A DNA stretch of 38,898 bases from Acidobacteriota bacterium (GTDB taxonomy: Bacteria; Acidobacteriota; Blastocatellia; Pyrinomonadales; Pyrinomonadaceae), in assembly GCA_020199775.1 (NCBI GenBank), contig JAIVJZ010000058.1:1-38898 (forward strand), read 5' to 3'. Under the pieces are notes generated by a model. The model saw only the letters and a list, made by a program, of their open reading frames with translations, had not been told where the DNA came from and did not search any database. A program made the translations under genes and the position numbers. This document shows positions 1-8,205 of the stretch, in pieces (positions within the stretch are counted from its first letter, which is position 1; each line of letters starts with the position of its first letter).

Positions 1-131
1 TGAGAGTAGAAGGCACAAACGTCATCCTTGTCGTGATGCAGTTCCCGACACTGAATGAGGCCGTCAGCCGTGTCGCAATAACAAATAGTCTGTTGACGAG
101 CGTGGAAGTCCACGCCACAATACATGGTCAT
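1..131 (-). CDS. IS110-family transposase, N-terminal part (runs off the left edge)
   Basis: The minus strand reads from an ATG at 131 without a stop to the window edge (43 codons). The first residues contain GVDFHAR, with Asp8 in the position of the first catalytic acid of the DEDD RuvC-like domain of IS110 transposases/recombinases, followed by a CDTADG stretch typical of that domain. The start is supported by a strong GGGGAGG Shine-Dalgarno just upstream (about 136-142). IS110 enzymes move their element without terminal inverted repeats, guided by a structured RNA from the element's non-coding end. Only the N-terminus is visible, so integrity cannot be judged. An IS3-family element begins 120 bp upstream of the start. 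Confidence 0.7.
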   Translation of the reverse strand, partial: MTMYCGVDFHARQQTICYCDTADGLIQCRELHHDKDDVCAFYS

Positions 132-201
132 AGGCACCTCCCCTGGCGATCTCATGCGCAACAGGAGTTTATCGCAGCTCACACGTGAGTTGGAGGTGCC
201 T
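132..201 (-). promoter_or_regulatory. Structured leader of the IS110 transposase: inverted repeat over the ribosome-binding site
   Basis: A perfect 10-bp inverted repeat, AGGCACCTCC at 132-141 and GGAGGTGCCT at 192-201, encloses about 50 nt with a second small palindrome, CTCAC-AC-GTGAG, near 180-191. On the minus strand the proximal arm is the Shine-Dalgarno of the transposase, so folding would mask translation. The non-coding end of IS110 elements is also where guide (bridge) RNAs are encoded, and this leader could be part of one. The pairing is seen directly; the RNA function is inference. Confidence 0.35.
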
Positions 202-317
202 GCTTCATAACATCACAGCCGTATTGACAACTATAATTGTATAGTCATATTGGACCTGACCCGATTTGATGGACACCCAGATTATGCCCGATGCTATATT
301 CGGGCATGGAGGTGTTC

Positions 318-626
318 ATGGCAGAACCGAAAAGAAAATTTACTCCTGAGTTCAAATTAGAGGCTGTCCGGCTCGCTGCCGCAGGCGACAAGCCTTTAGC
401 GGCGGTGGCGCGCGAGTTGGGTTATCCTGCCCAACCTGCTGCGGAACTGGCGGCGGCAAGTTGAAGGTCGAGCGGGGCAACCTCCAGCAGATGTCTTTCC
501 GGGCCACGGCCAGTCGCCCGGCCAGGACGAAGAGTTGCGGCGCTTGCGCCGCGAGGTCGAGACACTCCGGCAAGAGCGCGACTTCTTAAAAAAACGACGG
601 TCTACTTCGCCAAAGAATCAAGATGA
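318..626 (+). pseudogene. IS3-family transposase orfA, frame broken twice
   Basis: OrfA begins at ATG 318 (MAEPKRKFTPEFKLEAVRLA), a helix-turn-helix DNA-binding domain that recognises the IS ends. After about codon 38 the frame runs into a stop at 462-464, but the expected continuation NLLRNWRRQVEG reads in the +1 frame from about 433, as if one C had been added to the CCC at 430-432. That frame carries the leucine-zipper-like stretch to DFLKK. At the A7 run (588-594) the expected end TTVYFAKESR is found one frame back, closing at a TGA (624-626) that overlaps the orfB ATG as ATGA. Both breaks lie in homopolymers, so sequencing indels and true decay are both possible. The A7-C run could also support programmed frameshifting. 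Confidence 0.7.
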
Positions 627-1504
627 AGTACGCCGTCATCAAAGCCCACCAAACGGGTTTTTCCGTGACGCTGATGTGCCGCGCGCTGGAGGTCAGCCGT
701 TCCGGCTTTTATGCGGCGAGGCGGCGAGCCAAGAGTGCCCGGACCAAGCGTGATGAAGAACTGCGGGCGCAGGTTCGTGTGATTCATCAGGCGAGCCGCC
801 GCACTTATGGCAGTCCGAGAGTGCATGCCGAGTTGCACGCGCAAGGCGAGCGGTGTGGGCGGAAAAGAATAGCCCGCCTGATGCGCCAGGAAGGGCTACG
901 GGTGAAAATGCGCCGCCGAATGCGGCCCACGACGACCGACTCGAAACACACGCACCGCGTAGCGGGTAACGTGCTCGGCCGCTGCTTTGCACCTCAACAG
1001 ATCGCCGCCACGAATCGCGTCTGGGCTGGCGATATTACTTACGTGCCAACGCGCGAAGGCTGGCTGTACCTATCGGTCATCCTGGGTCTGGCGAGCCGCC
1101 GAGTCGTCGGCTGGTCGATGGGACGAACGCTTGAGGCGGGTCTGGTGACGGGCGCGCTTGTGATGGCTTTGGAAGCGCGGTGCCCGGGCGCCGGGTTGCT
1201 GCATCACTCGGATCGCGGGGTGCAGTATGCAGCGAGGGATTACCAGGAGTTGCTGGCCCGGCGCCAGATCGAGCCAAGCATGTCGAGGCGAGCGAACTGT
1301 TACGATAACGCGGTGGTCGAAAACTTCTTTGCGACACTGAAATGGGAGTTGATCGACAGAAGCGAGTGGTGCACCAGAGATGAGGCCCGTTTGGCCATCT
1401 TCGAGTACATCGAATGTTGGTACAATCAGAAGCGACGGCATTCTTCGTTGGGTTACTTGAGCCCGGCGGAATATGAACGGAAATTATTGAGTCAAGCAGC
1501 ATAA
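623..1504 (+). CDS. IS3-family transposase orfB (DDE integrase domain)
   Basis: This 293-residue protein is the catalytic part of the IS3 transposase. An N-terminal HTH_21-type segment (about 40-100, including RTYGSPRVHAEL) precedes an integrase core of the rve type. The acidic triad is visible: Asp137 in WAGDITYV, Asp197 in HHSDRGVQY and Glu233 in DNAVVENFF, with 35 residues between the last two as expected for D-D(35)E enzymes. The C-terminus has the typical YNQKRRHSSLGYLSPAEYE. Length and ends are normal, so this half looks intact although orfA is not. The ATG overlaps the restored orfA stop, as is usual where IS3 elements make the OrfAB fusion by -1 frameshifting. Confidence 0.95.
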   Translation: MKYAVIKAHQTGFSVTLMCRALEVSRSGFYAARRRAKSARTKRDEELRAQVRVIHQASRRTYGSPRVHAELHAQGERCGRKRIARLMRQEGLRVKMRRRMRPTTTDSKHTHRVAGNVLGRCFAPQQIAATNRVWAGDITYVPTREGWLYLSVILGLASRRVVGWSMGRTLEAGLVTGALVMALEARCPGAGLLHHSDRGVQYAARDYQELLARRQIEPSMSRRANCYDNAVVENFFATLKWELIDRSEWCTRDEARLAIFEYIECWYNQKRRHSSLGYLSPAEYERKLLSQAA

Positions 1505-1535
1505 ACTTCGTGTCCACTAAATCGGGGCAAGTTCA

Positions 1536-1844
1536 GTTGGTGAGCATCAGGAGATGAGTGGATTCACAAAAGCGTCCGATAATCATATCCGTAAAACTTA
1601 GCAGACAGCCTCACTCTATTAGCCCTGCGCGGATAGTGAGTTAAGTGTGGATATAGTGCGTGAACCCTGTAACCTCATCGCATGATGTTGTGCCTGTTAA
1701 CGACTTTCCAGGCAGGGCCAACTCCATTTTATCTTCACATAACTGAAATCAGAATGAGCTTCCAAGCCTAGACCCGGTGCGGGAGAGGTGTATGCTATTA
1801 CCGCTTTACCCGAACCTCTTCAAATGCTCTAACTAGAATCACCC
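1536..1844. other. No gene recognised
   Basis: About 310 bp between the IS3 end and a small ORF. It is less GC-rich than the biosynthetic region. I see no convincing ORF, RNA gene or terminator in it. Confidence 0.5.
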
Positions 1845-2171
1845 ATGCGCAAATATGTGAAAGATCCGAGAGAGTTTGTAGAAATGTATTCTAAGCTTAC
1901 CGGCATAAACATTCCCGGTCTGACAGTGCAAAGGCTTATATATGAGTCACCATTAATTCAAGAGTGCGCTCTTACCGGCGCGCTCAAATTGAAAGGTTCT
2001 CTCTCGCCCGACGAATGGCGAGAAATGTCACTCCTTATTTCAGGATTAATTTTAGTGTTCCTTCGCTTGCACGAAGGTAAGGAGCTAGCTCGCGATCAAA
2101 TCGACATCCTCCATCGATTTATTTTTCCCAAAAAGTACAAGGTTCTTGACGACAGAGTTAGAGAGAATTAG
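1845..2171 (+). CDS. Small hypothetical protein
   Basis: This ORF encodes 108 residues that I do not recognise. It is mixed polar and hydrophobic, with one hydrophobic stretch (MSLLISGLILVFLRL, about 65-79) followed by a charged C-terminus. No signal peptide or known motif is visible. There is no clear Shine-Dalgarno before the ATG. Base composition is more AT-rich than the biosynthetic genes, consistent with separate origin. It stands alone between mobile elements. It may be a real accessory gene or a chance ORF; no opposing frame is better. Confidence 0.4.
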   Translation: MRKYVKDPREFVEMYSKLTGINIPGLTVQRLIYESPLIQECALTGALKLKGSLSPDEWREMSLLISGLILVFLRLHEGKELARDQIDILHRFIFPKKYKVLDDRVREN

Positions 2172-2277
2172 CGGGGATGTATCGGAATACTTCTCTGGCC
2201 CGGGGATAGGCGCTGCGCAGACTAATGCGCGACCGTGTGCATATGTTCATTAAGACGGATTTTAAGGCAAAAGGCTC

Positions 2278-2625
2278 TCAAGGTAACCTCCCTCTCGAGT
2301 TCCTACTACCAGTCGAGTTGTTCTCAGAATCAGCGTTGATTTCTCCTCTAGCTTCTACTGAGGGCGAGCCAAGTGAGAAGTTAGATAAATCAGAGTGATA
2401 TTGAGTAAACGAGAAGACCCCGCTTCCAATATCTACGGTAAAGAGCTCTTCAACCCTGCCATTAACCGAGCTCGGAAATTGATGCGCGTGAAATAGATCC
2501 CGATCAAACCCACGCAGGGATGACACTTCGCGTCTGAAACTGTCATATCCAACCAAAATAATTTGCATCACACTTCCCGCTGTAGACAAAGGCTCTATGG
2601 GGGGAAAGTCAATGCCGTATTTCAA
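2278..2625 (-). CDS. Doubtful small hypothetical protein
   Basis: A 115-residue minus-strand ORF with no recognised domain. The first 80 residues look protein-like (MQIILVGYDSF, VEELFTVDIGSGVFSF), while the tail is rich in Ser, Asn, Gly and Arg and resembles read-through. An internal ATG at residue 20 is an alternative start. It may be a fragment left by the surrounding transposition events. Confidence 0.25.
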   Translation of the reverse strand: MKYGIDFPPIEPLSTAGSVMQIILVGYDSFRREVSSLRGFDRDLFHAHQFPSSVNGRVEELFTVDIGSGVFSFTQYHSDLSNFSLGSPSVEARGEINADSENNSTGSRNSRGRLP

Positions 2626-3030
2626 CGAAGCATCAAAGACGAAGGCTCAAGAGTATGGTGACTCTAGAATTAAGCGAGGGTGCGTTATCGGACTCCCGCC
2701 TCGCTCTCTCTTTTGTTGCTATCACACTCCTCGACACTTTGTAAAAAGCTGTGCATTGACCCTCCACCTGACTCACGCCTTCTCCCAAGATGCTGTGTTT
2801 CCACACCTCATCCGTCGTCCTTGCGCACGGGTGCTGTGGACGGCCGGGTCCGCATGCGCGTTTTTAGCGGCCAATCGGCGACACACACAGGATGTTACCC
2901 TCCGCGCGTTAGTCGCTCCGCCCCGCACACAGGATTTTGGGAAACACAACCCTATTCACTTACACCCGATCCGCAGAACTTAGTAGACAACCGAGGAAAG
3001 CGGTTACACAGAATCTGAGGAGTTAAAGAG
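2626..3030. other. No gene recognised upstream of the ISL3 remnant
   Basis: About 405 bp with only overlapping, low-quality ORFs. It should contain the left end of the ISL3-type element, but I could not identify a terminal inverted repeat, partly because the right end is missing and there is nothing to pair it with. Confidence 0.4.
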
Positions 3031-4080
3031 GTGCCCTTACCGCGCGCAAAAATCGTCAGGACTTCCAGACCGAGCCGCCCCAAAGCGAGTAAGTGGGTAA
3101 GGCTGGAGCAGAAGATTGGGAAACTGCCGGAAGATTGGTGCCAGGGCGAGATACTCAACCTGCCCGGCTGGAATACTCTCAGGTACAAAGAACTCGACCA
3201 CAACATCGTGGTTATGGCAGAGATCACCACACCAGGTGCAGGCAATTGCATCTGCCCCGCCCCCCAGTCGGAGCTACAGAAGAGCGGGTTCACTGACCCG
3301 TACCACGTGGCGGACCTCCCAATCAGGTGCAAGCGCGTTCGCCTCTACTACAGACTGCAACGTCATTTCTGCAAACGCTGCCGCAAGTCCGCCCAGCAGC
3401 TTACGACGGGCATGGACGATAAACGCCAGATGACAGCGCGGCTCAGCGAATACGCGGAGCAAGAGTCATTCGATCTGTTCTGAAGCTTTTCTAATGTGGC
3501 TGACGAGATCGGATGCAGCGAACAGACAATCAGAAATATCTTCACCGTGCGCGCCAAGCAACTTGAGGACGAAGCTCTGAGGCTGCGCAAGGAAGGGCTC
3601 TACGAGACGCCCGAGGAGCTAGCCATTGACGAAGTCTACCCGCAACATAAGGGGAGAGAGTGCTGCGTCATCTCTGCCCCCCTGCGTAAGCAGGTGCTCG
3701 ACATCCTGCCAAGCAACAAAAAAATTAAGGAACTGTTTTTATGGCTGCTCCAACTTCCGAACCGCCGCCTCGTCAAGCTAGTCACCATTGACATGTGCCC
3801 CAAAAACCGTTGGGTTTTGAAGCGTCTGCTGCCAGGAGCTTGGATTGTGGTGGACATGTATCACGTCCATAACCAGCTTAACGTCGCACTCAAGAAGGTG
3901 CTGGATGTTATTCGAGATTCCATGACCTACTCGGAGCATCGCGAGCGCATGCGCGCCGAGCGCTTGCTCCTCACCAGCTACCGCAAGCTCTCGAAGAAAG
4001 AGAAGGTGAACAAGCACGGTGTAAAACAGCCGAGCGATAAAAAATTAGCGGACATCTCCGTACCGGGAATGAATTCCCGC
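3031..4080 (+). pseudogene. ISL3-family transposase, interrupted and 3'-truncated
   Basis: A GTG start at 3031, preceded by GAGGAG, opens a 150-codon ORF with the N-terminal Cys-containing region of ISL3 transposases (C73, C75, C114, C117; the last pair is FCKRC). An in-frame TGA at 3481-3483 stops it, and the same frame continues directly (SFSNVADEIGCSEQTIRN) as the helix-turn-helix and DDE domain. Two catalytic acids are visible, in AIDEVY (codon near 3628) and VTIDMCP (near 3790), followed by DMYHV. Recognisable sequence ends near 4077; the rest of the frame runs antisense through the racemase gene, so the last catalytic residue and the element end are lost. This is a dead copy. Confidence 0.8.
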
Positions 4081-4088
4081 ATATACAT

Positions 4089-4931
4089 TCAGCACGGCAA
4101 GGGACGGTCGCCGCACGCTATATCGACCACAGCTTTTGCCACTACATCTAGGGGGTCAATAAGAGGCACTTCCTCGACTATTCCTCGGCCCATGACGAGC
4201 GGAAACTCTGTGCAGCCGAGTATTACTGCCTGCGCTTCACGTTGTCGTAATAACCGTACGACCAGAGTGAGTTCTGCGCTTATGGTCTCGAAAATTTGAG
4301 GATCCTGATGAGCACCGGACTTTATGCCGCCTCTGAGGTCATCGTTATTGCCTGGTCGCCCGAAGATCGCACCCATCACTATCTGTTCCTGTATCTCCGC
4401 GCCGGTTCTCCAGTGACCCGTCAAATCCAAAGGTGTAATTAATTGTAATCGTGTGGAAACTTTGCGAGCGGCACGTTGGTATATGCCCGCCGCCAAAGTT
4501 CCCGATGAAGCCAGCAGTCCGACTTTGGCCTCGGCGCCGAATTCTTCGACGATGAAGCATACTGTCTCCTCTATCATGTCCAGAATCGGGCGGTTCGTCT
4601 GTGCTCGTAGTTCCGGCAGGAAGGCGTGCGCGGTGTTGCAGGCGATAACTGCGAAATCCGCGACCTCAAGGAACCGAAGGCTTTTCAGCATTTGCGGTAT
4701 CGGAGAGCACCCTTTGCGCATGATGGCAGAAGTTCTATCCGGCGTCTGAGGAATAGAGGCCAGAAACCATGGCGGAAATTCCTGATCTAAAGGGGCGTGT
4801 CCCAGTTTCACCTCGGTCGCGGACAAAATTCTCTTCTCCAGCTCAAGGTGCGCGAAAGGGCCCAGGCCGCCCACGATACCTATACTGCGCTGCCAAAGAA
4901 CATCTTTATTTACAGTAGTATTTTGCAACAC
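4089..4931 (-). CDS. Aspartate/glutamate racemase family protein
   Basis: This 280-residue protein belongs to the cofactor-independent Asp/Glu racemase superfamily, which uses two cysteines to invert the alpha carbon of an amino acid. Both are present: Cys98 in AVIACNTAH and Cys240 in VILGCTEFPL. The N-terminus has the expected GIVGGLGPFAHLELEKRI. The length is slightly above the usual 230-250 residues. Translation probably starts at GTG 4931, with AAGG a short distance upstream. The NRPS modules in this window contain no epimerisation domain, so a free-standing racemase could supply a D-amino acid; that link is inference. The 3' end abuts the truncated ISL3 transposase, so transposition reached this gene's edge without visibly damaging it. 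Confidence 0.85.
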   Translation of the reverse strand: MLQNTTVNKDVLWQRSIGIVGGLGPFAHLELEKRILSATEVKLGHAPLDQEFPPWFLASIPQTPDRTSAIMRKGCSPIPQMLKSLRFLEVADFAVIACNTAHAFLPELRAQTNRPILDMIEETVCFIVEEFGAEAKVGLLASSGTLAAGIYQRAARKVSTRLQLITPLDLTGHWRTGAEIQEQIVMGAIFGRPGNNDDLRGGIKSGAHQDPQIFETISAELTLVVRLLRQREAQAVILGCTEFPLVMGRGIVEEVPLIDPLDVVAKAVVDIACGDRPLPC

Positions 4932-4957
4932 GACATTTGCCTTATTAGGTCGTCAGC

Positions 4958-5662
4958 TCAGGCCACCGTGACATGCGACATGCTTGATAGCCTTAGACCC
5001 TCAGTGTCGACAAATTTGAGAAACGCTTGTATCGCTTGAGGGCCGACAAATACAGAGTCAACTCCTCCTCTGAGTAACTCGCTGACCGCTGCCTGTTCTC
5101 GGCTGGAGTCGGTCGCCAGTTTTCCCCCTATGACAATCTTAAAGGTATTCCAAAAGCCCCAGGTCTCTTTCAGCATCGGCTGGCCCTGTTCTTTCAACCT
5201 CGCTTGTAGGTCGAGTCTAAGAGAGGCGTCGTTCGACCATGACGAATAGGGCTATAAGTGATGTATGTCATGATTTGGCCCGTCAGCGGAGACAAACATT
5301 ATTCTGCAGGCAATCTCAAAGACCATACGCGCCCCCCAGCGCATGAGAGAGATGGCCTCTGCGAAAAAGCCCGCACATCTCTCTGGCAATGGGACACCGC
5401 AAAATATTGCGCTGGTTTTTTCCACGTAAGCGTCGCGCCCACGCTTACCCTTATCCGGCCAGTGCTCAATAACTGCGCGTACCAGAGAGACTGATTGATA
5501 GCCGACAAACATCGGAATGAGCCACCGAAGAGGGCGTAACGCGGATACCAATATGTGATGATGATCCAAATACTCAGATAGAGCATGACCATTGTATGTC
5601 TTGGGTCGAAATTCTCCTGCCACATGGTATGAGCAACTCCTAGCTAATCTGAGGCCCGCTCG
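4958..5662 (-). pseudogene. Remnant of a membrane protein, possibly a fatty-acid-desaturase-like enzyme
   Basis: One minus-strand frame is open from about 5662 to 4958 except for a TAG at 5252-5254. Just before the stop it reads GPNHDIHHL, an H-x-x-H-H cluster like the third histidine box of membrane di-iron desaturases and hydroxylases, and it continues beyond as PYSSWSNDASLRLDLQARL. The upstream part contains hydrophobic segments (WLIPMFVGYQSVSL) and YLDHHH. An overlapping frame from ATG 5625 (MWQENFDPRHT, then a hydrophobic YLSIWIIITYWY) may hold part of the original N-terminus, implying a frameshift as well. At about 220 codons it is shorter than desaturases. The family call rests mainly on one motif and is tentative; that the gene is broken is better supported. 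Confidence 0.3.
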
Positions 5663-5775
5663 TTACAGTCAGAGTTGGGTTTAATTCCCCCGCCGAGCAC
5701 CTTGATCGTGACGGGCACCCTCGGATGTTTTTGATTCCCTGTTATCCGATAATTTACCGTCTAATTCAGTGCCGT

Positions 5776-6531
5776 TCAGCTCCAGGCGTAGCGCCAGAGT
5801 TTGAGGCTTTGAACTGTGCCCTCAAGGACCAGCGCCGCCGCGTAATTCTCCTCCGGCGCGGGCAGCGCGAACATGGACCAGCGCGCGACCTCCTGCGGGT
5901 CGCCATCAATGCTCAGAAAGCGAGCGCGCTCGCCCGGCGCAAGCGTCACGGCGAAGCGCTCAAGTGGGTGCGAGAGCCCCTCGTCGAGCGCCTTGATGTA
6001 AGCCTCCTTGCGCGTCCAACAGTTGAAGAAACCACGCGTCCGCTGCTCCACGGCCAACGCCTGCAACATCTCCGCCTCGCCGCGCGAGAAGAAGCTGTGC
6101 GCCACGTCCAGGCTGGCAAACTCCTCACGCAAAAACTCCACATCCACGCCTACCTCGCGCCCGCGCGTCAGGGCGCAGAGCGCCACGCCATGCGCGTGCG
6201 ACATATTGAAGCGCAGCACCGGGCTCTCGCCCGCACGCTCAAGCTCCGGCTTGCCGTATTTGTTGTAGGTGAAGCCGAGCGCGGCGGGCTCGCGCTTCAG
6301 GTAACGCGCGAGAACGTCCCTCAGAACAGCGCGAGCGACCGTGAAGTGCCTGCGGTCCTTCTCGAAATGGAACCTCGCGGCCCGTTCCCTCTCGGCAGGC
6401 GCGAGCAGGCTCAAACACGTCGCTAGGCGCGCCGCCGGCGGCTCCAACGAAGCGCACCAGACATGCGCTTCATCCTCGCGCAGTTCGACGTTCGCGGGCG
6501 CATCCGACCAGTTCTCCGTCTCCTGCGACAT
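5776..6531 (-). CDS. 4'-phosphopantetheinyl transferase (Sfp/AcpT type)
   Basis: This enzyme transfers the phosphopantetheine arm of CoA to the conserved serine of carrier domains and is required to activate every T/ACP domain in the assembly line. Starting at ATG 6531 it has 251 residues, the Sfp-type length. Motifs are in order: KYGKPEL (91-97), FNMSHAHG (108-115), GVDVE (128-132, with Mg-binding Asp130 and Glu132) and WTRKEAYIK (172-180, with Glu176 and Lys180). The frame is open upstream to 6687, but that extension overlaps the thioesterase remnant in another frame and has no family similarity, so the internal ATG is preferred. The gene looks intact among broken neighbours, which suggests selection to keep it. 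Confidence 0.93.
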   Translation of the reverse strand: MSQETENWSDAPANVELREDEAHVWCASLEPPAARLATCLSLLAPAERERAARFHFEKDRRHFTVARAVLRDVLARYLKREPAALGFTYNKYGKPELERAGESPVLRFNMSHAHGVALCALTRGREVGVDVEFLREEFASLDVAHSFFSRGEAEMLQALAVEQRTRGFFNCWTRKEAYIKALDEGLSHPLERFAVTLAPGERARFLSIDGDPQEVARWSMFALPAPEENYAAALVLEGTVQSLKLWRYAWS

Positions 6532-6560
6532 GCCTGTTTCCGTACGGGCTTGCGTACTAG

Positions 6561-6734
6561 CTACCTGACCTGCTCGTAAAGCTCCTGTGCGACGATTCTG
6601 AAAACAAGTGAGGTCGCCGGGTTGATAAAGAAATGGTCGTCCGGCAGCTTGTGCAGGGAGAAAGCGGCCAAGGTCTGTTGTCACCATTCCTCCAACTGCT
6701 GGCGCGAGACCTCCGGGTGCTGTAACCCACCTAG
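6561..6734 (-). pseudogene. C-terminal remnant of a type II thioesterase
   Basis: The frame ending at TAG 6561-6563 reads GLQHPEVSRQQLEEW, then a TGA at 6681-6683, then QQTLAAFSLHKLPDDHFFIN and a short tail. This matches the end of NRPS type II thioesterases, including the Asp region before PEVSR and the catalytic His of DDHFF. Compare GGVDDPEVS and GDHFYIH in the intact thioesterase at 18783-19619. The nucleophile half is missing: upstream of about 6729 the sequence is permease. It is therefore a second, unrelated-copy thioesterase fused at a rearrangement junction and also carrying a nonsense codon. It ends about 30 bp before the phosphopantetheinyl transferase, as a former operon partner would. 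Confidence 0.7.
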
Positions 6735-7383
6735 CGCCGTGCGAATGGCAATCTCTCTGTGCCTCGCTGCGTCACGCGCAGGCGTCAAGTTCGCCACGTA
6801 CGCGCCCAGCGATGAGGAGCACGAGTCCAACCGCACCGGCGAGCAACAGCAGCATCAAGCGCATTTCGCCGACGAGTCGTTCCGGAAGCAGCATTAGGCC
6901 CAAGCGGAAGTTAGTGTTTGTTTCTGGACACTGCTTCTCAAGCTGCCGCGCAACCATCGTCACATCGCTTTCCGCTTGCTCCAAAGTCACAACCGGTTTG
7001 AGGCGCGCAATCTCTTGCAGAAAGTGACTGCGGCGCATGGACATCTGTGGCGTGTTGAAAGCGATTGGCGTCCACAACTACGCGTCGCGCGGAAACTGAA
7101 ATGAAGCTGGCATGATGCCGACGATGGTTGCGTTCGACCCGTTGAGCGTGAGCGTCTTGCCGTTGCGTCCTGCTTGTTCCTTATACTCAGTGAATACGCC
7201 CGCTGTGAGCTGCATGCCGAGCGTCTCAAAGAATACGGCGGAGAGGCGCACCGTCGGCACGCGCTCCGGTTCGCTGCCTTCGTCATTGATAATGAAGGAC
7301 AAAGTCTGAAAGTCGGCGATGCGCTCACAGGCGCATGCGCGTTCGCGGTAATCCGGAAATTCCGCTTGAAGTGTCCGCATCAC
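6729..7383 (-). pseudogene. MacB/FtsX-type ABC permease, acidobacterial duplicated-orphan type, broken
   Basis: Starting at 7383 the frame reads PDYRERACACERIADFQTLSF, SEPERVPTVRLSAVFFETLG and TLTLNGSNATIVGIMPASFQ, the periplasmic MacB_PCD domain of large orphan permeases. Several defects are visible. The N-terminal membrane segment is missing. An internal deletion follows EYKEQAGRN, where about 20 residues are expected. An in-frame TAG lies at 7078-7080 between FPRDA and LWTPIAFNTP. A frameshift near 6800 follows the membrane stretch LLLLAGAVGLVLLIAG, and the expected VANL...ARHREIAIRTALG resumes in another frame. The sequence then joins the thioesterase remnant. In life it would have been the export permease for the ATPase next to it. 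Confidence 0.8.
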
Positions 7384-8126
7384 GCCGCCTCCAAGCCACT
7401 CTCTTTAAACACCTGCTTGTCCTGCTCCGCCGTGAGTACCGTCTCTTCGACCACGCGCCCGTCAAACAAATGAATGGTACGGTCAGCGTAGCGCGAATAC
7501 CGCGGATCGTGCGTGACCATACAGATCGTTGCGCCCCCACGGTGCAAGTCGCGCAACAGTTCCATCACGGCTTCGCCGTTGGTTGAATCAAGATTTCCGG
7601 TCGGCTCATCCGCGAGCAGCACAGAGGGTTCACCAGCGACGGCACGTGCGACCGCGACACGCTGTTGCTGACCGCCCGAAAGCTGGCTCGGCAAGTGTTT
7701 AGCGCGATGCGCCATGCCGACTTTATCAAGAGCTTCGTTGACACGCTTCTTTCGTTCATCGCCCGTCATGCCGCGATAGGTCAATGGCAGTTCGACGTTC
7801 TCATAAATGGTCAGGTCGCCGATCTGGTTAAAGCTTTGGAAGATGAAGCCGACTTCGCGGTTGCGTATGCGCGCCCGCTCGGAAAGTGAGAGATCGGAGA
7901 CGGTCTTGCCGGCCAACCAGTAGCATCCTTCGCTTGGCGAATCGAGCAGCCCTCAGATCGACAGCAAGGTGGATTTGCCGCAGCCAGAAGGGCCGGTGAT
8001 CGAGATATACTCGCCTGAGTAGATATCAAGAAAGGTGCCTGAGAGGGCGTGTGTTTCCACTTCATCCGTGTAGAAGACCTTCTTAATGTCTTCCAGACGA
8101 ATGAGCGGTTGATTGGGTTGATTCAT
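7380..8126 (-). pseudogene. MacB/LolD-type ABC transporter ATPase with a nonsense codon
   Basis: The frame starts at ATG 8126 (MNQPNQPLIRLEDIKKVFYT) and includes Walker A, GPSGCGKST. Shortly after it (LLSI) a TGA at 7953-7955 interrupts, and the same frame continues GLLDSPSEGCYWLAGKTV through the Q-loop (FIFQSFNQ), the signature LSGGQQQR, Walker B (VLLADEPTGNLDS) and the H-loop (VTHD) to 7380. Apart from the stop, the roughly 248 codons are a complete ATPase of the MacB/LolD group, which powers export together with a permease and an HlyD-like adaptor. The stop replaces what is normally a leucine codon. Restart at 7916 would give a protein without Walker A and so without activity. Confidence 0.85.
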
Positions 8127-8150
8127 GTGTTGCCTCGTCACAGGTGAAAA

Positions 8151-8190
8151 GTGACAGGTGAAAAGAAGGTTTGATCTTATCACCTGTCAC
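8151..8190. repeat. Hairpin-forming inverted repeat between adaptor and ATPase remnants
   Basis: GTGACAGGTGAAAAG at 8151-8165 faces CTTATCACCTGTCAC at 8176-8190, pairing at 14 of 15 positions around a 10-nt loop. A further copy of CAGGTGAAAA precedes it at about 8141-8150. It may be a REP/MITE-like intergenic repeat or a transcription-attenuating hairpin; there is no T-run to make it a typical intrinsic terminator. Confidence 0.5.
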
Positions 8191-8205
8191 TTGTCCCTCC
8201 TTTCA

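Larger units (their letters stand above)
251..1535 (+). mobile_element. IS3-family insertion sequence
   Basis: The element is bounded by imperfect terminal inverted repeats: 251-276 and the reverse complement of 1510-1535 match at 21 of 26 positions, sharing the core CCCGATTT and GGACAC. Between them lie orfA and orfB of an IS3-type transposase in the usual overlapping arrangement. The length of about 1.29 kb is normal for the family. The three bases next to each end (TAT and GTT) are not a direct repeat, so a target duplication is not visible; the ends may be off by a few bases or the flanks may have changed. The element sits immediately upstream of the IS110 transposase start. Confidence 0.8.

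Noticed and set aside
248..1538. Target-site duplication of the IS3 element.
   Set aside because: The bases next to the inferred ends (TAT and GTT) do not match.
5725..6426. A 233-codon plus-strand ORF opposite the phosphopantetheinyl transferase.
   Set aside because: Its Arg/Ala/Leu-rich composition mirrors the PPTase codons; the minus strand carries all family motifs.
3481..7955. Several genes interrupted by single TGA codons (3481, 6681, 7953) could mean TGA is read as an amino acid.
   Set aside because: The same region also has TAG stops, frameshifts and deletions, while the thioesterase and E1 genes end with TGA in tight overlaps. Ordinary decay explains it.
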